A stretch of DNA of 64,000 bases from Spirosoma endophyticum (GTDB taxonomy: Bacteria > Bacteroidota > Bacteroidia > Cytophagales > Spirosomataceae). Below the pieces are notes generated by a model. The model saw only the letters and a list, made by a program, of their open reading frames with translations, was not told where the DNA came from and did not search any database. Shown here in pieces: positions 46,431-55,117 of the stretch (position 1 is its first letter; each line of letters starts with the position of its first letter). The translations under genes were made by a program, and so were the position numbers. The DNA lies in the NCBI RefSeq assembly GCF_900112365.1, contig NZ_FOLQ01000003.1:124001-188000 (forward strand), written 5' to 3'.

Positions 46431-48728
46431 TCAGTTTTTATACCATTGGAAACTGAGACCCAGAAAATAAGAACGACCATAGCTAACGGGCGCTGGACCG
46501 CTCGAACTGTGCGCACCGCCCGTGTCGGTCGACGAATTGGCCAGGCGGGTGATGTTGAATAGATTTTTAATGCCGGTGGTAAGTGTCAGATACTTAGCAA
46601 TCGGTTTGGTGAGTGTTAAGTCGGCCCAATGAAAGGCCGCTATTTCGGTTAACGTAGCCGATACGTTGCCGTCGGTGGTTGCTGTTGCCAGATAACTGGG
46701 GCGTTTGCCAGAATATTTATAGAAGAAACTAACTTTGGTATCGATTTTTCTTAGCGTATAGGTCAGGTTCGTGTTGACTTCTGGCGACCACATGAACGAC
46801 GGTGGCATACCACCTACGTAGTTGATTGTATCGGTTTGGGTCAGTAGGTTGTTGTATCGGCCGATGTACGAGAATCCAACTGTTGCTTGTAAATCTTTCC
46901 AGGAAAAAACGTTTTCCAACGTAATACCCGTCGTTTTGAATTTGTCGATGTTGATATTCATCGAAACTCTGGGGTCACTGGGGTCAATTCCGTAGCTAAT
47001 CAGGTTGTTGAAAACGTTGTAGAAAGCCCCGAGCGTCGATTTGAATTTAGGGCTTGCCTGCCATGCCAGCGATCCATTGAAACTGTTCGAGTTTTCGGCT
47101 TTCAGATTAGGATTCCCACGAATGGAGTGACTGGCGTCGAAGAAGTTGAAATACAGTTCACGTAGTGCGGGTGACCGGAAACCACGAGCGTAGGCTAATC
47201 GCAAGTCCAGATTATTAGCGAGCGCGAACTTGGTGTTAAGGGAAGGAATAACTGGTGGTGCGTCGTAGACCGAGTTTTTGATGAATCGCAAACCCGGACG
47301 AATGCTAACGCGAGCGGTTGGATTCAGTGTCGATGAGACGAAAAAGGCGTAATCGTTGATGGTAGGCGAACCCAGAATACGGGCACCGGAAGAAGCATCC
47401 AGATTAATGTCGATACCAGGCTGTACCGAAACGGCCGATGATACTTTATAGGAGGCAGTTGCGCGATACGTCTGGCTGGTGAATTTTGATATATCCTGCT
47501 CGCCTTGTCCCAGCGAAAGAGTACGTAGGCCAGTGGTTAAATCCAGAATTGTCGTTTGTGTCCGACGCTGATAATCGGTGTATGACGCTTGCCCATTGAG
47601 TTGAAGGCGATCACTTAGTTTCCAGTCTCCCTGTAGCTGATGAACGTACCGGTGCGTAATGTATTTCTGATCGCTGGCCTGGTGCGTATTTACATTTTCG
47701 GCTCCCTGGCTTAGCAGGGTTTCTTTCAGCGCGTCCAGCCGATAATAAATGTTTACGTTTTCTGTTCGGTACCCGACTTTACCATGTCCGAATAGCTGAT
47801 CTTTCGGTAACCAGTCTTTCGCGCGACCTTCAGACAAACCCTGCCAACCACCGAACGTATTGTTGGTTACGCCAGTCGATATGTTCCAGCCTTTCTTTTG
47901 CCATGTAACACCCACATTCTGAAGGTGTACGCCCTGACTGTTCAGCAGTTTATATTCTTTATTCGCGGTTTCCTCCTGAACTCGTGCAGTGACGCCGAGA
48001 CGCTCATTACCTGGCTTCCTGGTGATGATATTGATAACGCCCGCCAGTGCATCCGAGCCATACGAAACCGACATAGGACCTTCCACAATCTCAATACGTT
48101 CGATACTGTTAACGTCGATCTGGTTCAGGCTTTCCCGCGTATCCCCCCGGTCAACCATTGGGAGACCGTCCAGCAGAATTTTTACGTTACGTCCTGACAT
48201 ACCCATGAGCTGAACATCGGTTGTGCCCAGTGTATTGTCATTTGAAAAGCGGAACCCTAGTTCATTGTTCAATACACCGATTACGTTGACGGCACCGCGT
48301 AGGCGTATACGTTCACTGTCGATGACGCGCACATTATAAACCGATTTCCTGAGTGATTGCGGTTCGTATTGACCCGTTACCACTACTTCGTTTAATTGGT
48401 TTTTGGATGGGTTTAGACGAGTAGTAAAGGATGTATTTTTATTGTTTCCTATGCGGATGGATTGGCTAACGGATTCATAACCAATCATTGAAATGTGTAA
48501 TTCGTGCTTTCCTTCGGCCAGCTTATCGAGCAGAAAGTTGCCAGCCTTATTAGTTGTTGTGCCTACTTCCGTGCCTTTCACACGTACCGTTGCAAAGGGG
48601 GCAGGTGAGCCATCCGATAAAAAAATCGTCCCCTGAACACTGCCGTTTAGTTGCTGTGCCGACAGATTATGCATGGACAGGAACGCGAATAAACCAAACA
48701 GAAGCAAGGGAGTAATTTTATTATTCAT
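46431..48728 (-). CDS. hmuR: TonB-dependent heme receptor (HmuR-like)
   Basis: 765 aa outer-membrane receptor. The signal peptide ends at LSAQ (about residue 25); a carboxypeptidase-regulatory-like beta domain follows (26-110, GTIFLSDGSPAPFATVRVKG). The plug (about 120-240) has LNEVVVTGQYEP and GPMSVSYGSDALAGVINII, and a 22-strand barrel follows. The barrel carries FRSPALRELYFNF and NPNL, a variant of the FRAP/NPNL pair seen in heme receptors. The protein ends FLGLSFQWYKN. It is the first gene of the hmu unit behind a promoter with two Fur-box-like repeats. Confidence 0.88.
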   Translation of the reverse strand: MNNKITPLLLFGLFAFLSMHNLSAQQLNGSVQGTIFLSDGSPAPFATVRVKGTEVGTTTNKAGNFLLDKLAEGKHELHISMIGYESVSQSIRIGNNKNTSFTTRLNPSKNQLNEVVVTGQYEPQSLRKSVYNVRVIDSERIRLRGAVNVIGVLNNELGFRFSNDNTLGTTDVQLMGMSGRNVKILLDGLPMVDRGDTRESLNQIDVNSIERIEIVEGPMSVSYGSDALAGVINIITRKPGNERLGVTARVQEETANKEYKLLNSQGVHLQNVGVTWQKKGWNISTGVTNNTFGGWQGLSEGRAKDWLPKDQLFGHGKVGYRTENVNIYYRLDALKETLLSQGAENVNTHQASDQKYITHRYVHQLQGDWKLSDRLQLNGQASYTDYQRRTQTTILDLTTGLRTLSLGQGEQDISKFTSQTYRATASYKVSSAVSVQPGIDINLDASSGARILGSPTINDYAFFVSSTLNPTARVSIRPGLRFIKNSVYDAPPVIPSLNTKFALANNLDLRLAYARGFRSPALRELYFNFFDASHSIRGNPNLKAENSNSFNGSLAWQASPKFKSTLGAFYNVFNNLISYGIDPSDPRVSMNINIDKFKTTGITLENVFSWKDLQATVGFSYIGRYNNLLTQTDTINYVGGMPPSFMWSPEVNTNLTYTLRKIDTKVSFFYKYSGKRPSYLATATTDGNVSATLTEIAAFHWADLTLTKPIAKYLTLTTGIKNLFNITRLANSSTDTGGAHSSSGPAPVSYGRSYFLGLSFQWYKN

Positions 48729-48793
48729 TGGAATCAGCGTTACGGATTTCTTCGAAGTTGTCAGAAGTGAGAATCTTCACTGTATTTATTATT

Positions 48794-48813
48794 ATTGAGA
48801 CTAATTTTAAATA
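48794..48813. promoter_or_regulatory. Fur-box-like repeat A at the hmuR start site
   Basis: ATTGAGACTAATTTTAAATA aligns with repeat B (GAGACTAATTTTAAATA against TAGACTATTTCTAAATA) and covers the first 20 transcribed bases predicted from the promoter. Confidence 0.5.
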
Positions 48814-48818
48814 GTACG

Positions 48819-48848
48819 CAAAAGTAAAGTAGTATTCGGCAAAATCAA
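48819..48848 (-). promoter_or_regulatory. Promoter of the hmu unit
   Basis: On the minus strand TTG (48848-48846), a 19-nt spacer and TACTTTTG (48826-48819), a full match. The leader is about 85 nt. The rest of the 354-bp gap up to 49082 holds only the two Fur-box-like repeats and the terminator at 49025. Confidence 0.7.
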
Positions 48849-48853
48849 GCCTT

Positions 48854-48873
48854 GCTTAGACTATTTCTAAATA
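48854..48873. promoter_or_regulatory. Fur-box-like repeat B upstream of the hmuR promoter
   Basis: GCTTAGACTATTTCTAAATA contains a perfect TTAGA-N5-TCTAA inverted repeat and sits just upstream of the -33 element. Confidence 0.55.
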
Positions 48874-49024
48874 AAAAGTGCTTTATGCCTTAAAAATTGG
48901 CGAAGAGTGAACCTGTTTTCTACAAGGCCAAAGCGAACAATCGACTACTGAAGCGGGAACGTTTACGCTGAGAGGCTACATCTGTTAGCATTTGGTAACG
49001 TAGCATTCAGTATGTACCATAAAA

Positions 49025-49066
49025 AATCGGCAGCCGGTCAGGAATATTCCTGACCGGCTGCCGATT
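49025..49066 (-). terminator. 42-bp perfect palindrome, terminator of the oxidoreductase gene
   Basis: The whole segment equals its own reverse complement (21-bp arms, core GGAATATTCC). On the minus strand it is followed by TTTTTT, 17 bp after the stop codon at 49083. Confidence 0.85.
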
Positions 49067-49082
49067 CTGTTTAATCTAATTT

Positions 49083-50261
49083 CTAGGCTTTTAAATTAAT
49101 TTTCTTCCCTGTTTCAGCGGCTTGATAAATTGCCTGTAACAGTCGTGTGTCACGTAGGCCTTCTTCGCCGGTTATATGGTCGGGTAATTTTTTGCCATCG
49201 AGTAAGTCTTTGCATACGCCATCCATGTGGGCAGCCTGGTGGTTCACGACTGGCATCTCGATGGGACCTTTGCTGGTACGGCCTTTTAACGGACCATACC
49301 CGAAAGCAGGGGATAATTCAAACCAGCCTTTTTCGCAGGAAGCGTAGAGTCGTTCAACGCCCGATATATAACTAGTCGTCGAATTGGAAACCGCACCGCT
49401 CGGAAATTCAAACTGCCAGAACATCGTCTCCTCGACATCCTTAAATTTTACGGGGTCAGTTTTAGGGCCGAATTGTGCAGTCACCGAAATAGGTTCCTCG
49501 CCGGTTACGTAGCGGGCTCCCTGTACGGCGTATATGCCTACGTCCATGAGCGGACCACCACCAGCCATACTTTTCTTCAAACGCCACTGATTTGGATCGC
49601 CACTCCGAAAGCCATCACTACTTTCAACAAACTTAACCGCTCCGAAAACTTTTTCCCGACCCAACCGCATAACTTCCTGTGTGAATGGTTCATAATGGAG
49701 TCGGTAGCCAATGGCTAACTGCTTATTTGCTTTTTTGCAGGCATCGATCATATTCTGGCAGGCCTTGGGCGTAATCGCCATGGGTTTCTCGCAAATGACA
49801 TGTTTCCCTGCTTGAGCTGCCCGAACAACATATTCCTCGTGCATCGAGTTAGGCAACACAACATAGACTACGTCAATGTCTTTATTATCGGCAATGCGGT
49901 CGAAGGTTTTATAATCGTAGACGTTTTCCTTCGGGATGTTATATTTCTTCATCCACTCGTCTGCCTTCGATGGTGTACCCGTCACAATTCCCGCCAATCG
50001 GCAGTTTTGCGTTTGTTGTAGAGCAGGAGCGAGGAGATTTGCGCTGTAATACCCCAATCCTACCAACGCAATTCCTAGTTTCTTACCGGGTTGGAACAAA
50101 TTTGAGCCATCGGGCTCGGTAAACAAAGATTGAATACGTTCGTACTCGCTCTGGTACGAAAGATTGTCGGCATGACCGAGAAGCGGCAGAGACAAGGCTG
50201 ATGCGCCCATGCCAAGGCTTCGCAAAAAAGTACGTCGGGAATTGAGTTCGTGGTTTTTCAT
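49083..50261 (-). CDS. Tat-exported Gfo/Idh/MocA family oxidoreductase
   Basis: 392 aa from ATG at 50261, chosen because MKNHELNSRRTFLRSLGMG begins a twin-arginine signal (RRTFLR at residues 9-14, hydrophobic core to LGHAD). The Rossmann domain follows with GIALVGLGYYSANLLAPALQ, then DVVYVVLPNSMHEEYVVRAA and HVICEKPMAI, containing the catalytic EKP Lys. The GFO/IDH C-terminal domain has GPLMDVGIYAVQGARYVTGE. It probably acts in the periplasm on a sugar with tightly bound NAD(P), as in glucose-fructose oxidoreductase; the substrate is unknown. Confidence 0.9.
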   Translation of the reverse strand: MKNHELNSRRTFLRSLGMGASALSLPLLGHADNLSYQSEYERIQSLFTEPDGSNLFQPGKKLGIALVGLGYYSANLLAPALQQTQNCRLAGIVTGTPSKADEWMKKYNIPKENVYDYKTFDRIADNKDIDVVYVVLPNSMHEEYVVRAAQAGKHVICEKPMAITPKACQNMIDACKKANKQLAIGYRLHYEPFTQEVMRLGREKVFGAVKFVESSDGFRSGDPNQWRLKKSMAGGGPLMDVGIYAVQGARYVTGEEPISVTAQFGPKTDPVKFKDVEETMFWQFEFPSGAVSNSTTSYISGVERLYASCEKGWFELSPAFGYGPLKGRTSKGPIEMPVVNHQAAHMDGVCKDLLDGKKLPDHITGEEGLRDTRLLQAIYQAAETGKKINLKA

Positions 50262-50393
50262 GAATAGCCGGTTGTTGACACTCGGTAAAGCTCGACTGAA
50301 ATGCGATACGTACCATAGCCCATAAAAAAGTACCGAAGCTGGTTTTTCTACCACTCTTCGGTACTACTGTTGTTCACTATTCAGGAAACAAGC

Positions 50394-50879
50394 TTAAATA
50401 ATGGCTATTTGAATCTCAGTTACGCAATTCGCCATATTTTCAAAATCAACTTTACTATAAACCTCACGAATGCGGCCGTCACTCTGATAACCATCCCGAT
50501 AGAGTTGAGCAAAAAGCACAGTATATAGTTCGCCCAAGTCGCTCCACGGTCCGGTGTAGTTGTAGGATACACACCGAAATGACGGAAAGACCTGATAGGT
50601 AAATTGGGCAGATGGCCTATCTGGTTGGTTAATAGGCAGGGCAATCTCCAGTTGGAATTCATTTGTTTCGTCGCCATTAACACCCGTATAAACCCACTGT
50701 ATAGGTCCCGTTACGTCCAAATTTAGCCGGGCAGCTTCATAGTGAAGATTTTCCGCTACGCCACCAACATGCTGTGAGAGCGTCAGCAACGTAGCACACG
50801 TAGTGAAGGTGAGCGCTGTAAAGGCTGGTATTTCCGTTACTTGTAAAGCATTTTCAAGAATTGACAGTTGCGTTGTCAT
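50394..50879 (-). CDS. GyrI-like / effector-binding domain protein
   Basis: 161 aa from ATG at 50879 (MTTQLSILENALQVTEIPAF). It looks like a stand-alone GyrI-like (SOUL/BacR effector-binding) domain, with a beta strand ending in FQLEIALPI, the FPSFRCVSYNYTGPWSDLGEL segment and a REVYSKVDFENMANCVTEIQ ending. Such domains bind hydrophobic small molecules; no DNA-binding domain is attached. It lies 132 bp upstream of the oxidoreductase gene on the same strand. Confidence 0.65.
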   Translation of the reverse strand: MTTQLSILENALQVTEIPAFTALTFTTCATLLTLSQHVGGVAENLHYEAARLNLDVTGPIQWVYTGVNGDETNEFQLEIALPINQPDRPSAQFTYQVFPSFRCVSYNYTGPWSDLGELYTVLFAQLYRDGYQSDGRIREVYSKVDFENMANCVTEIQIAII

Positions 50880-50977
50880 GATTTGTGTTGGGTTTTGTAA
50901 ATGACCGTAACAAAAATCGGTTGGCATAGTGACAGCGGTATGTCAATAGGGATTGGTAAAAACCAATGTAATTAAAA

Positions 50978-51006
50978 AGGCCGCTTTCCTCATTGGAAAA
51001 CGGCCT
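50978..51006 (-). terminator. Terminator of the acyl-CoA dehydrogenase gene
   Basis: AGGCCGCTTTCC and GGAAAACGGCCT pair over 12 bp with one mismatch; on the minus strand TTTTTAATT follows. Confidence 0.75.
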
Positions 51007-51047
51007 ATATTGAGGCTTATAAGGTTACAGGCCGGCTTCTAATCAAA

Positions 51048-52847
51048 TTAAAAAATATATTTGTTCTCTTCAATCATAGCATCGGCAATCTGACGGCGGG
51101 CATCTTTGAGGTTCAGGGGCTCAATTTTGGTAAACCGTTTCATGCCCATCAGCATACCCCGTAATTCATCTCCTTCGGCAAAGGACGTAACCGCTGCCCG
51201 ACCCGCGCTATTAACTTTCTCAACGGCTTCGTGCAAATACACCAGCGCCATTTGCTTTTGTAGGGCAACAGCTTCTTCACCTTTTAGCCCAATCAATTTT
51301 TCAACACGTAGTAACACCGATTCGGCTACGTAAATCTCGATGGCCATGTCGGCTACGTTCATCAGAATTTCCTGCTCGTTCGATAAGGTCAGCATAAATT
51401 TCTGCACAGCGGCACCTGCCACCATCAGCGCAGCTTTCTTCAGATTCCGAAGTACTTTTTTCTCGGCAATGAATATGCCTTCCTCCTCATCCGAGCTGAA
51501 ATCAGGAATAGACATAATTTCTTTGGCAACGGCCATAGCTGGTCCCATCAAATCGAGTTCGCCTTTCATGGCTCGCTTCAACAGCATATCCACGACCAGC
51601 ATCCGGTTGATTTCGTTGGTTCCTTCGAAAATCCGGTTGATCCGGGCATCGCGATACGCACGGTCCATCGGTGCATCGGCTGAATAACCCATACCCCCGT
51701 ATATCTGAACGCCTTCGTCAACAACATAATCCAGCGCTTCGGAACCGTGGACTTTCATGATGGCACACTCAATGGAAAACTGCTCGAGCGCCTTTAGTTT
51801 GGCTTTTGCATCGTCCATCCCCTGACTTTTCAGGTCTTCGATCAAGTCGTCGATGTTCTGGCCAGCACGATAAGAAGCTGTTTCTGACGCATAAATTTTC
51901 AGCGCCATTTCAGCCAGCTTATGCTTAATTGCCCCAAATTGAGATATAGCCGTTTTAAACTGTTTCCGTTCGTTCGCGTACCGCACTGCATTGTTAATAA
52001 CCTCTTTGGAACCACCAACTGCCGCGATACCCAGTTTAATACGTCCAATATTTAGAATATTAACGGCAATTTTGAAGCCATTTTCGCGCTCGGATAACAG
52101 ATTCTCAACAGGTACTTTAGTGTCGTTGAAGAAAATCTGACGCGTGTCGGAGCCTTTAATGCCCATTTTGTGCTCAGGCTCATTCATCGTTATACCTTCG
52201 TAGTCACGCTCCACAATAAATGCCGACAGGTTTTTGTCAGCATCAATTTTGGCAAAAACGATATACACGTCAGCGAATCCGCCGTTGGTAATCCACATTT
52301 TTTGTCCGTTTAGGACGTAGTGTTTTCCATCTTCGGTTAATGTAGCTTTGGTCTTACCCGAATTAGCATCCGAACCAGAATCGGGTTCCGTAAGACAATA
52401 AGCAGCTTTCCATTCGCCAGAAGCCAGTTTTGGTAAGTACTTCGATTTCTGATCCTCATTACCATAATATACAATTGGCAACGTACCAATGCCCGTATGT
52501 GCTGATAAAGCCACCGAAAACGAATGGCCTGCACCCGTCACTTCAGCTACCAGCATGGACGTATTGAAATTGGTACCAAAACCGCCATATTCTTCTGGAA
52601 CAGAGGTGCCAAGAATTCCTAGCTCACCGGCTTTGTCCATTAAAGATGAAATCAGTTCTGGGGACTTAGCGTTATCAATCTCGTTTAAACGTGGCCAGAT
52701 TTCTCGCTCCAGAAATTCTCGGCACGTAGCCGCAATCATCTGCTGTTCTTCCGTGAATTCTTCAGGTATAAAGACCTGTGATGCTTCAGTTTCTTTGATC
52801 AGAAATTCGCCACCTTTAATGGAAGCTTTTGGTTCTGCCGCGATCAT
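51048..52847 (-). CDS. Acyl-CoA dehydrogenase (long form)
   Basis: 599 aa FAD enzyme for the first step of fatty-acid beta-oxidation. The core domain covers about 25-410: AAYCLTEPDSGSDANSGKT, KMWITNGGFADVYIVFAKID, then RIKLGIAAVGGSKEVINNAV, with the catalytic region IYGGMGYSADAPMDRAYRDARI and FEGTNEINRMLVVD. An extra C-terminal helical domain of about 180 residues (LMGPAMAVAKEIMS to DAMIEENKYIF) marks it as the long ACAD type, as in VLCAD-like bacterial enzymes. The promoter is overlapped by two palindromic operators that also occur upstream of the thiolase gene. Confidence 0.9.
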   Translation of the reverse strand: MIAAEPKASIKGGEFLIKETEASQVFIPEEFTEEQQMIAATCREFLEREIWPRLNEIDNAKSPELISSLMDKAGELGILGTSVPEEYGGFGTNFNTSMLVAEVTGAGHSFSVALSAHTGIGTLPIVYYGNEDQKSKYLPKLASGEWKAAYCLTEPDSGSDANSGKTKATLTEDGKHYVLNGQKMWITNGGFADVYIVFAKIDADKNLSAFIVERDYEGITMNEPEHKMGIKGSDTRQIFFNDTKVPVENLLSERENGFKIAVNILNIGRIKLGIAAVGGSKEVINNAVRYANERKQFKTAISQFGAIKHKLAEMALKIYASETASYRAGQNIDDLIEDLKSQGMDDAKAKLKALEQFSIECAIMKVHGSEALDYVVDEGVQIYGGMGYSADAPMDRAYRDARINRIFEGTNEINRMLVVDMLLKRAMKGELDLMGPAMAVAKEIMSIPDFSSDEEEGIFIAEKKVLRNLKKAALMVAGAAVQKFMLTLSNEQEILMNVADMAIEIYVAESVLLRVEKLIGLKGEEAVALQKQMALVYLHEAVEKVNSAGRAAVTSFAEGDELRGMLMGMKRFTKIEPLNLKDARRQIADAMIEENKYIF

Positions 52848-52859
52848 GTTCTAATGGGT

Positions 52860-52879
52860 TTATTATGCTTGCATACTAA
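52860..52879. promoter_or_regulatory. Palindromic operator 1 (acyl-CoA dehydrogenase)
   Basis: Core TATGCTTGCATACTAA at 52864-52879, matching one orientation of the perfect 20-mer at 52908. It covers the predicted transcription start region. Confidence 0.7.
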
Positions 52880-52887
52880 TTCGTTAA

Positions 52888-52918
52888 CAAATAAAATCAA
52901 TTCAAAATTAGTATGCAA
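52888..52918 (-). promoter_or_regulatory. Promoter of the acyl-CoA dehydrogenase gene
   Basis: On the minus strand TTG (52918-52916), a 20-nt spacer and TTTATTTG (52895-52888; one mismatch). The TTG lies inside operator 2. Confidence 0.5.
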
Positions 52919-52927
52919 GCATACTAA
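52908..52927. promoter_or_regulatory. Palindromic operator 2 (acyl-CoA dehydrogenase)
   Basis: TTAGTATGCAAGCATACTAA: two 9-base half sites in perfect inversion around AA, overlapping the -33 element. This is typical of a TetR-family repressor site. Confidence 0.75.
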
Positions 52928-52964
52928 TAAGATTTTAAGAACGAATATAGATGACACTAAACAA

Positions 52965-52997
52965 AATTTCCCGAATGCTCTGAGCTTTCGGGAAATT
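52965..52997 (-). terminator. Terminator of the thiolase gene
   Basis: AATTTCCCGAA and TTCGGGAAATT form a perfect 11-bp stem, followed on the minus strand by TTTGTTT. Confidence 0.65.
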
Positions 52998-53042
52998 GAG
53001 CTACAACGATCTTAATGTGCTGTTTGATTGAGATAGGCTGCT

Positions 53043-54221
53043 CTAATTTAAGCGTTCAAAAATTCCGGCAACGCCCTGACCACCACCTACGCAGGCCGAA
53101 ACCATACCGTATTTCTGATCACGACGACGCATTTCGTTCAATAATTGAACCGACAAACGTGCTCCCGTTGACCCGAGCGCATGACCAAGCGCAATGGCTC
53201 CACCGTTTGGATTTATTTTGCTACGATCAAGATCTAATTCCTGAATGACGGCCAGCGATTGAGCAGCAAAGGCCTCATTCAATTCTATAAGATCAATGTC
53301 GTCCTGTTTCAGACCCGCCTTTTTGAGTGCGATCGGGATAGCAGCTACAGGTCCGATCCCCATAATACGGGGTTCAACACCTGCTGTAGCGTAAGACACC
53401 ATGCGGGCAACTGGTTGTAAGTGTAGCTCATTTATTAACCGTTCCGACATGACGACTACAAAGGCCGCTCCGTCTGAAGTCTGTGATGAGTTGCCGGCTG
53501 TCACTGAGCCACCGGCTGCAAAAACCGGTTTTAGCTTGGCCAGCCCTTCAGCACTGGTATCTTTTCGTGGACCTTCGTCTTGAGCAACAGTCCACTCACG
53601 AGTTTTTTTCTTATTGCTCTCCGTATCGAAATACGTTTCACTCACTTTAATCGGGACGATTTCGTCAATGAATTTACCATCTTTCTGCGCTGCCAGTGCT
53701 TTCTGGTGTGATTCGTAAGCGAATTCGTCCTGGGCATCGCGGCTGATATTGAATTGTTGAGCAACCTGCTCGGCGGTCAATCCCATCCCGATGTAGTAGT
53801 CTGGGTGGGTTTTCGCGATTTCATAGTTCAATGCTGTCTTCCAACCCATTACCGGCACCATCGACATAGATTCGGTACCGCCAGCAATAATACAATCGGC
53901 CAGACCAGCATGAATTTTGGCCGAGGCAATCGCAATCGCTTCCAGACCCGAGCCACAATACCGGTTAATGGTCATGCCTGGGACGCTGTTTGGCAGCGAA
54001 AGAAGGGCGATGTACCGGGCAATCTGCATACCTTGTTCAGCTTCGGGTACGGCATTGCCTACAATAAGATCTTCAACGCGGGCAGGATCAAGAGTAGGAA
54101 CCTGACTTAATAAATGCTTAATAACTTCAGCCGCCATATCATCAGGGCGGGTAAAACGGAGTCCGCCACGGGGGGCTTTTCCCACAGCAGTACGGTATCC
54201 GGCTACAATGTATGCGTCCAT
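53043..54221 (-). CDS. fadA: Acetyl-CoA C-acyltransferase (thiolase)
   Basis: 392 aa enzyme for the last step of beta-oxidation, thiolytic cleavage of 3-ketoacyl-CoA. The nucleophilic Cys lies in [14 protein letters not shown], the substrate loop in [15 protein letters not shown], the His in [16 protein letters not shown] and the second Cys in [24 protein letters not shown] is also present. The multifunctional FadB that normally accompanies it is not in the window. An operator shared with the acyl-CoA dehydrogenase lies 85-105 bp upstream of the start. Confidence 0.92.
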   Translation of the reverse strand: MDAYIVAGYRTAVGKAPRGGLRFTRPDDMAAEVIKHLLSQVPTLDPARVEDLIVGNAVPEAEQGMQIARYIALLSLPNSVPGMTINRYCGSGLEAIAIASAKIHAGLADCIIAGGTESMSMVPVMGWKTALNYEIAKTHPDYYIGMGLTAEQVAQQFNISRDAQDEFAYESHQKALAAQKDGKFIDEIVPIKVSETYFDTESNKKKTREWTVAQDEGPRKDTSAEGLAKLKPVFAAGGSVTAGNSSQTSDGAAFVVVMSERLINELHLQPVARMVSYATAGVEPRIMGIGPVAAIPIALKKAGLKQDDIDLIELNEAFAAQSLAVIQELDLDRSKINPNGGAIALGHALGSTGARLSVQLLNEMRRRDQKYGMVSACVGGGQGVAGIFERLN

Positions 54222-54290
54222 AAAAGCAATGTTGATTTACTGGTTAAGCAGAAAATTTATCTATTAACTACTTCTCTTGGGGAATAATTA

Positions 54291-54325
54291 CAAACCTACT
54301 GAAAATTGTTATGCAAGCATACTAT
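54291..54325 (-). promoter_or_regulatory. Promoter and palindromic operator 3 (thiolase)
   Basis: The -7 element TAGGTTTG (minus, 54298-54291) is a full match. TTGTTATGCAAGCATACTAT (54306-54325) shares the TATGCAAGCATACTA core with operators 1 and 2 and would cover the -33 region; the spacing to its TTG is short (15 nt). Confidence 0.6.
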
Positions 54326-54385
54326 CTTAATCGGGATTTATTTAGTTTTAATGGTATATGTGATTTCAACGTTTTTAATGAAAAA

Positions 54386-54404
54386 AGCCGCTCAATGAGC
54401 GGCT
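54386..54404 (-). terminator. Terminator after nuoJ
   Basis: AGCCGCTCA and TGAGCGGCT form a compact hairpin flanked by six A on each side, giving T runs in both directions. It lies 56 bp past the nuoJ stop and closes the nuo unit. Confidence 0.85.
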
Positions 54405-54459
54405 AAAAAATCATTATAATCAGTAAAGTCAGATAAATTCCCTAGGGCCACCTGTGCGG

Positions 54460-55017
54460 TTAAAAATGACGATCACCCGTTTCACGCTTGCCCAACATCA
54501 CAGCGCCAACCATCGCTATCAAAAACAGCACAGAAGCTAGCTCAAACGGTAAGATGTAATCACTGTAGAGTAGATTTCCTAACGTTTCTACTAGGCCGGT
54601 TTTGCTATTAAAGGGTGTCGTAGAACTCACTGTTGGCACTTGCGCGCTTTTTGCCCGGAAAATAGTAATAAGCATCACCATTAGTAAGCCACCAACAATT
54701 ACCGATGCCATCTTGGTTAGATTTGTTTTTGACTCTTCATCGTCTTTCCGCAGGTTCAGAAACATAATCGTAAAGAGAAACAAAACCATGATGGCCCCGG
54801 CATAAACGATAATATTCACCGCAGCCAAAAATTGGGCATTCAATAAAATGTAATGACCCGATAGACAGAAGAACGTAGCAATCAAGGCTAATACGCTGTA
54901 AATCGGGTTCCTGGCTGTTACAACGCCAATAGCACTGAATAAAGTGAGCGCTGTCAGAATTAGAAATAAATAGCCGGTGCCCGTTAAGCCTTTAAAGAAA
55001 GTAATTATCTCAGTCAT
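54460..55017 (-). CDS. nuoJ: NADH-quinone oxidoreductase subunit J
   Basis: 185 aa membrane subunit of complex I with five helices. The family segments ARNPIYSVLALIATFFCLSG and VNIIVYAGAIMVLFLFTIM (the pi-bulge helix TM3) are present, as is FELASVLFLIAMVGAVMLGK. A periplasmic loop with TPFNSKTGLVETLG separates the last helices. It is the last nuo gene here; a terminator follows where nuoK would be expected. Confidence 0.93.
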   Translation of the reverse strand: MTEIITFFKGLTGTGYLFLILTALTLFSAIGVVTARNPIYSVLALIATFFCLSGHYILLNAQFLAAVNIIVYAGAIMVLFLFTIMFLNLRKDDEESKTNLTKMASVIVGGLLMVMLITIFRAKSAQVPTVSSTTPFNSKTGLVETLGNLLYSDYILPFELASVLFLIAMVGAVMLGKRETGDRHF

Positions 55018-55056
55018 GGTTGATGCTCAAATAAGATCAAGAATGGTCAGGAATTG

Positions 55057-55100
55057 TCAAATGCCGTCGGAAAGTCTTTACAATTTCTGACGGCATTTGA
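55057..55100. repeat. Hairpin in the nuoI/nuoJ spacer
   Basis: TCAAATGCCGTC (55057-55068) and GACGGCATTTGA (55089-55100) are perfect complements; further inner pairing (GGAAA with TTTCT) makes a stem of about 18 bp. It lies in a 100-bp gap inside the nuo operon, with no T run. Confidence 0.8.
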
Positions 55101-55117
55101 TTATACTCGACAGTTTG

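Noticed and set aside
49025-49066. 42-bp palindrome as a mobile-element end or operator
   Set aside because: Its position just after a stop codon, with six T on the gene's strand, makes a terminator the simpler reading.
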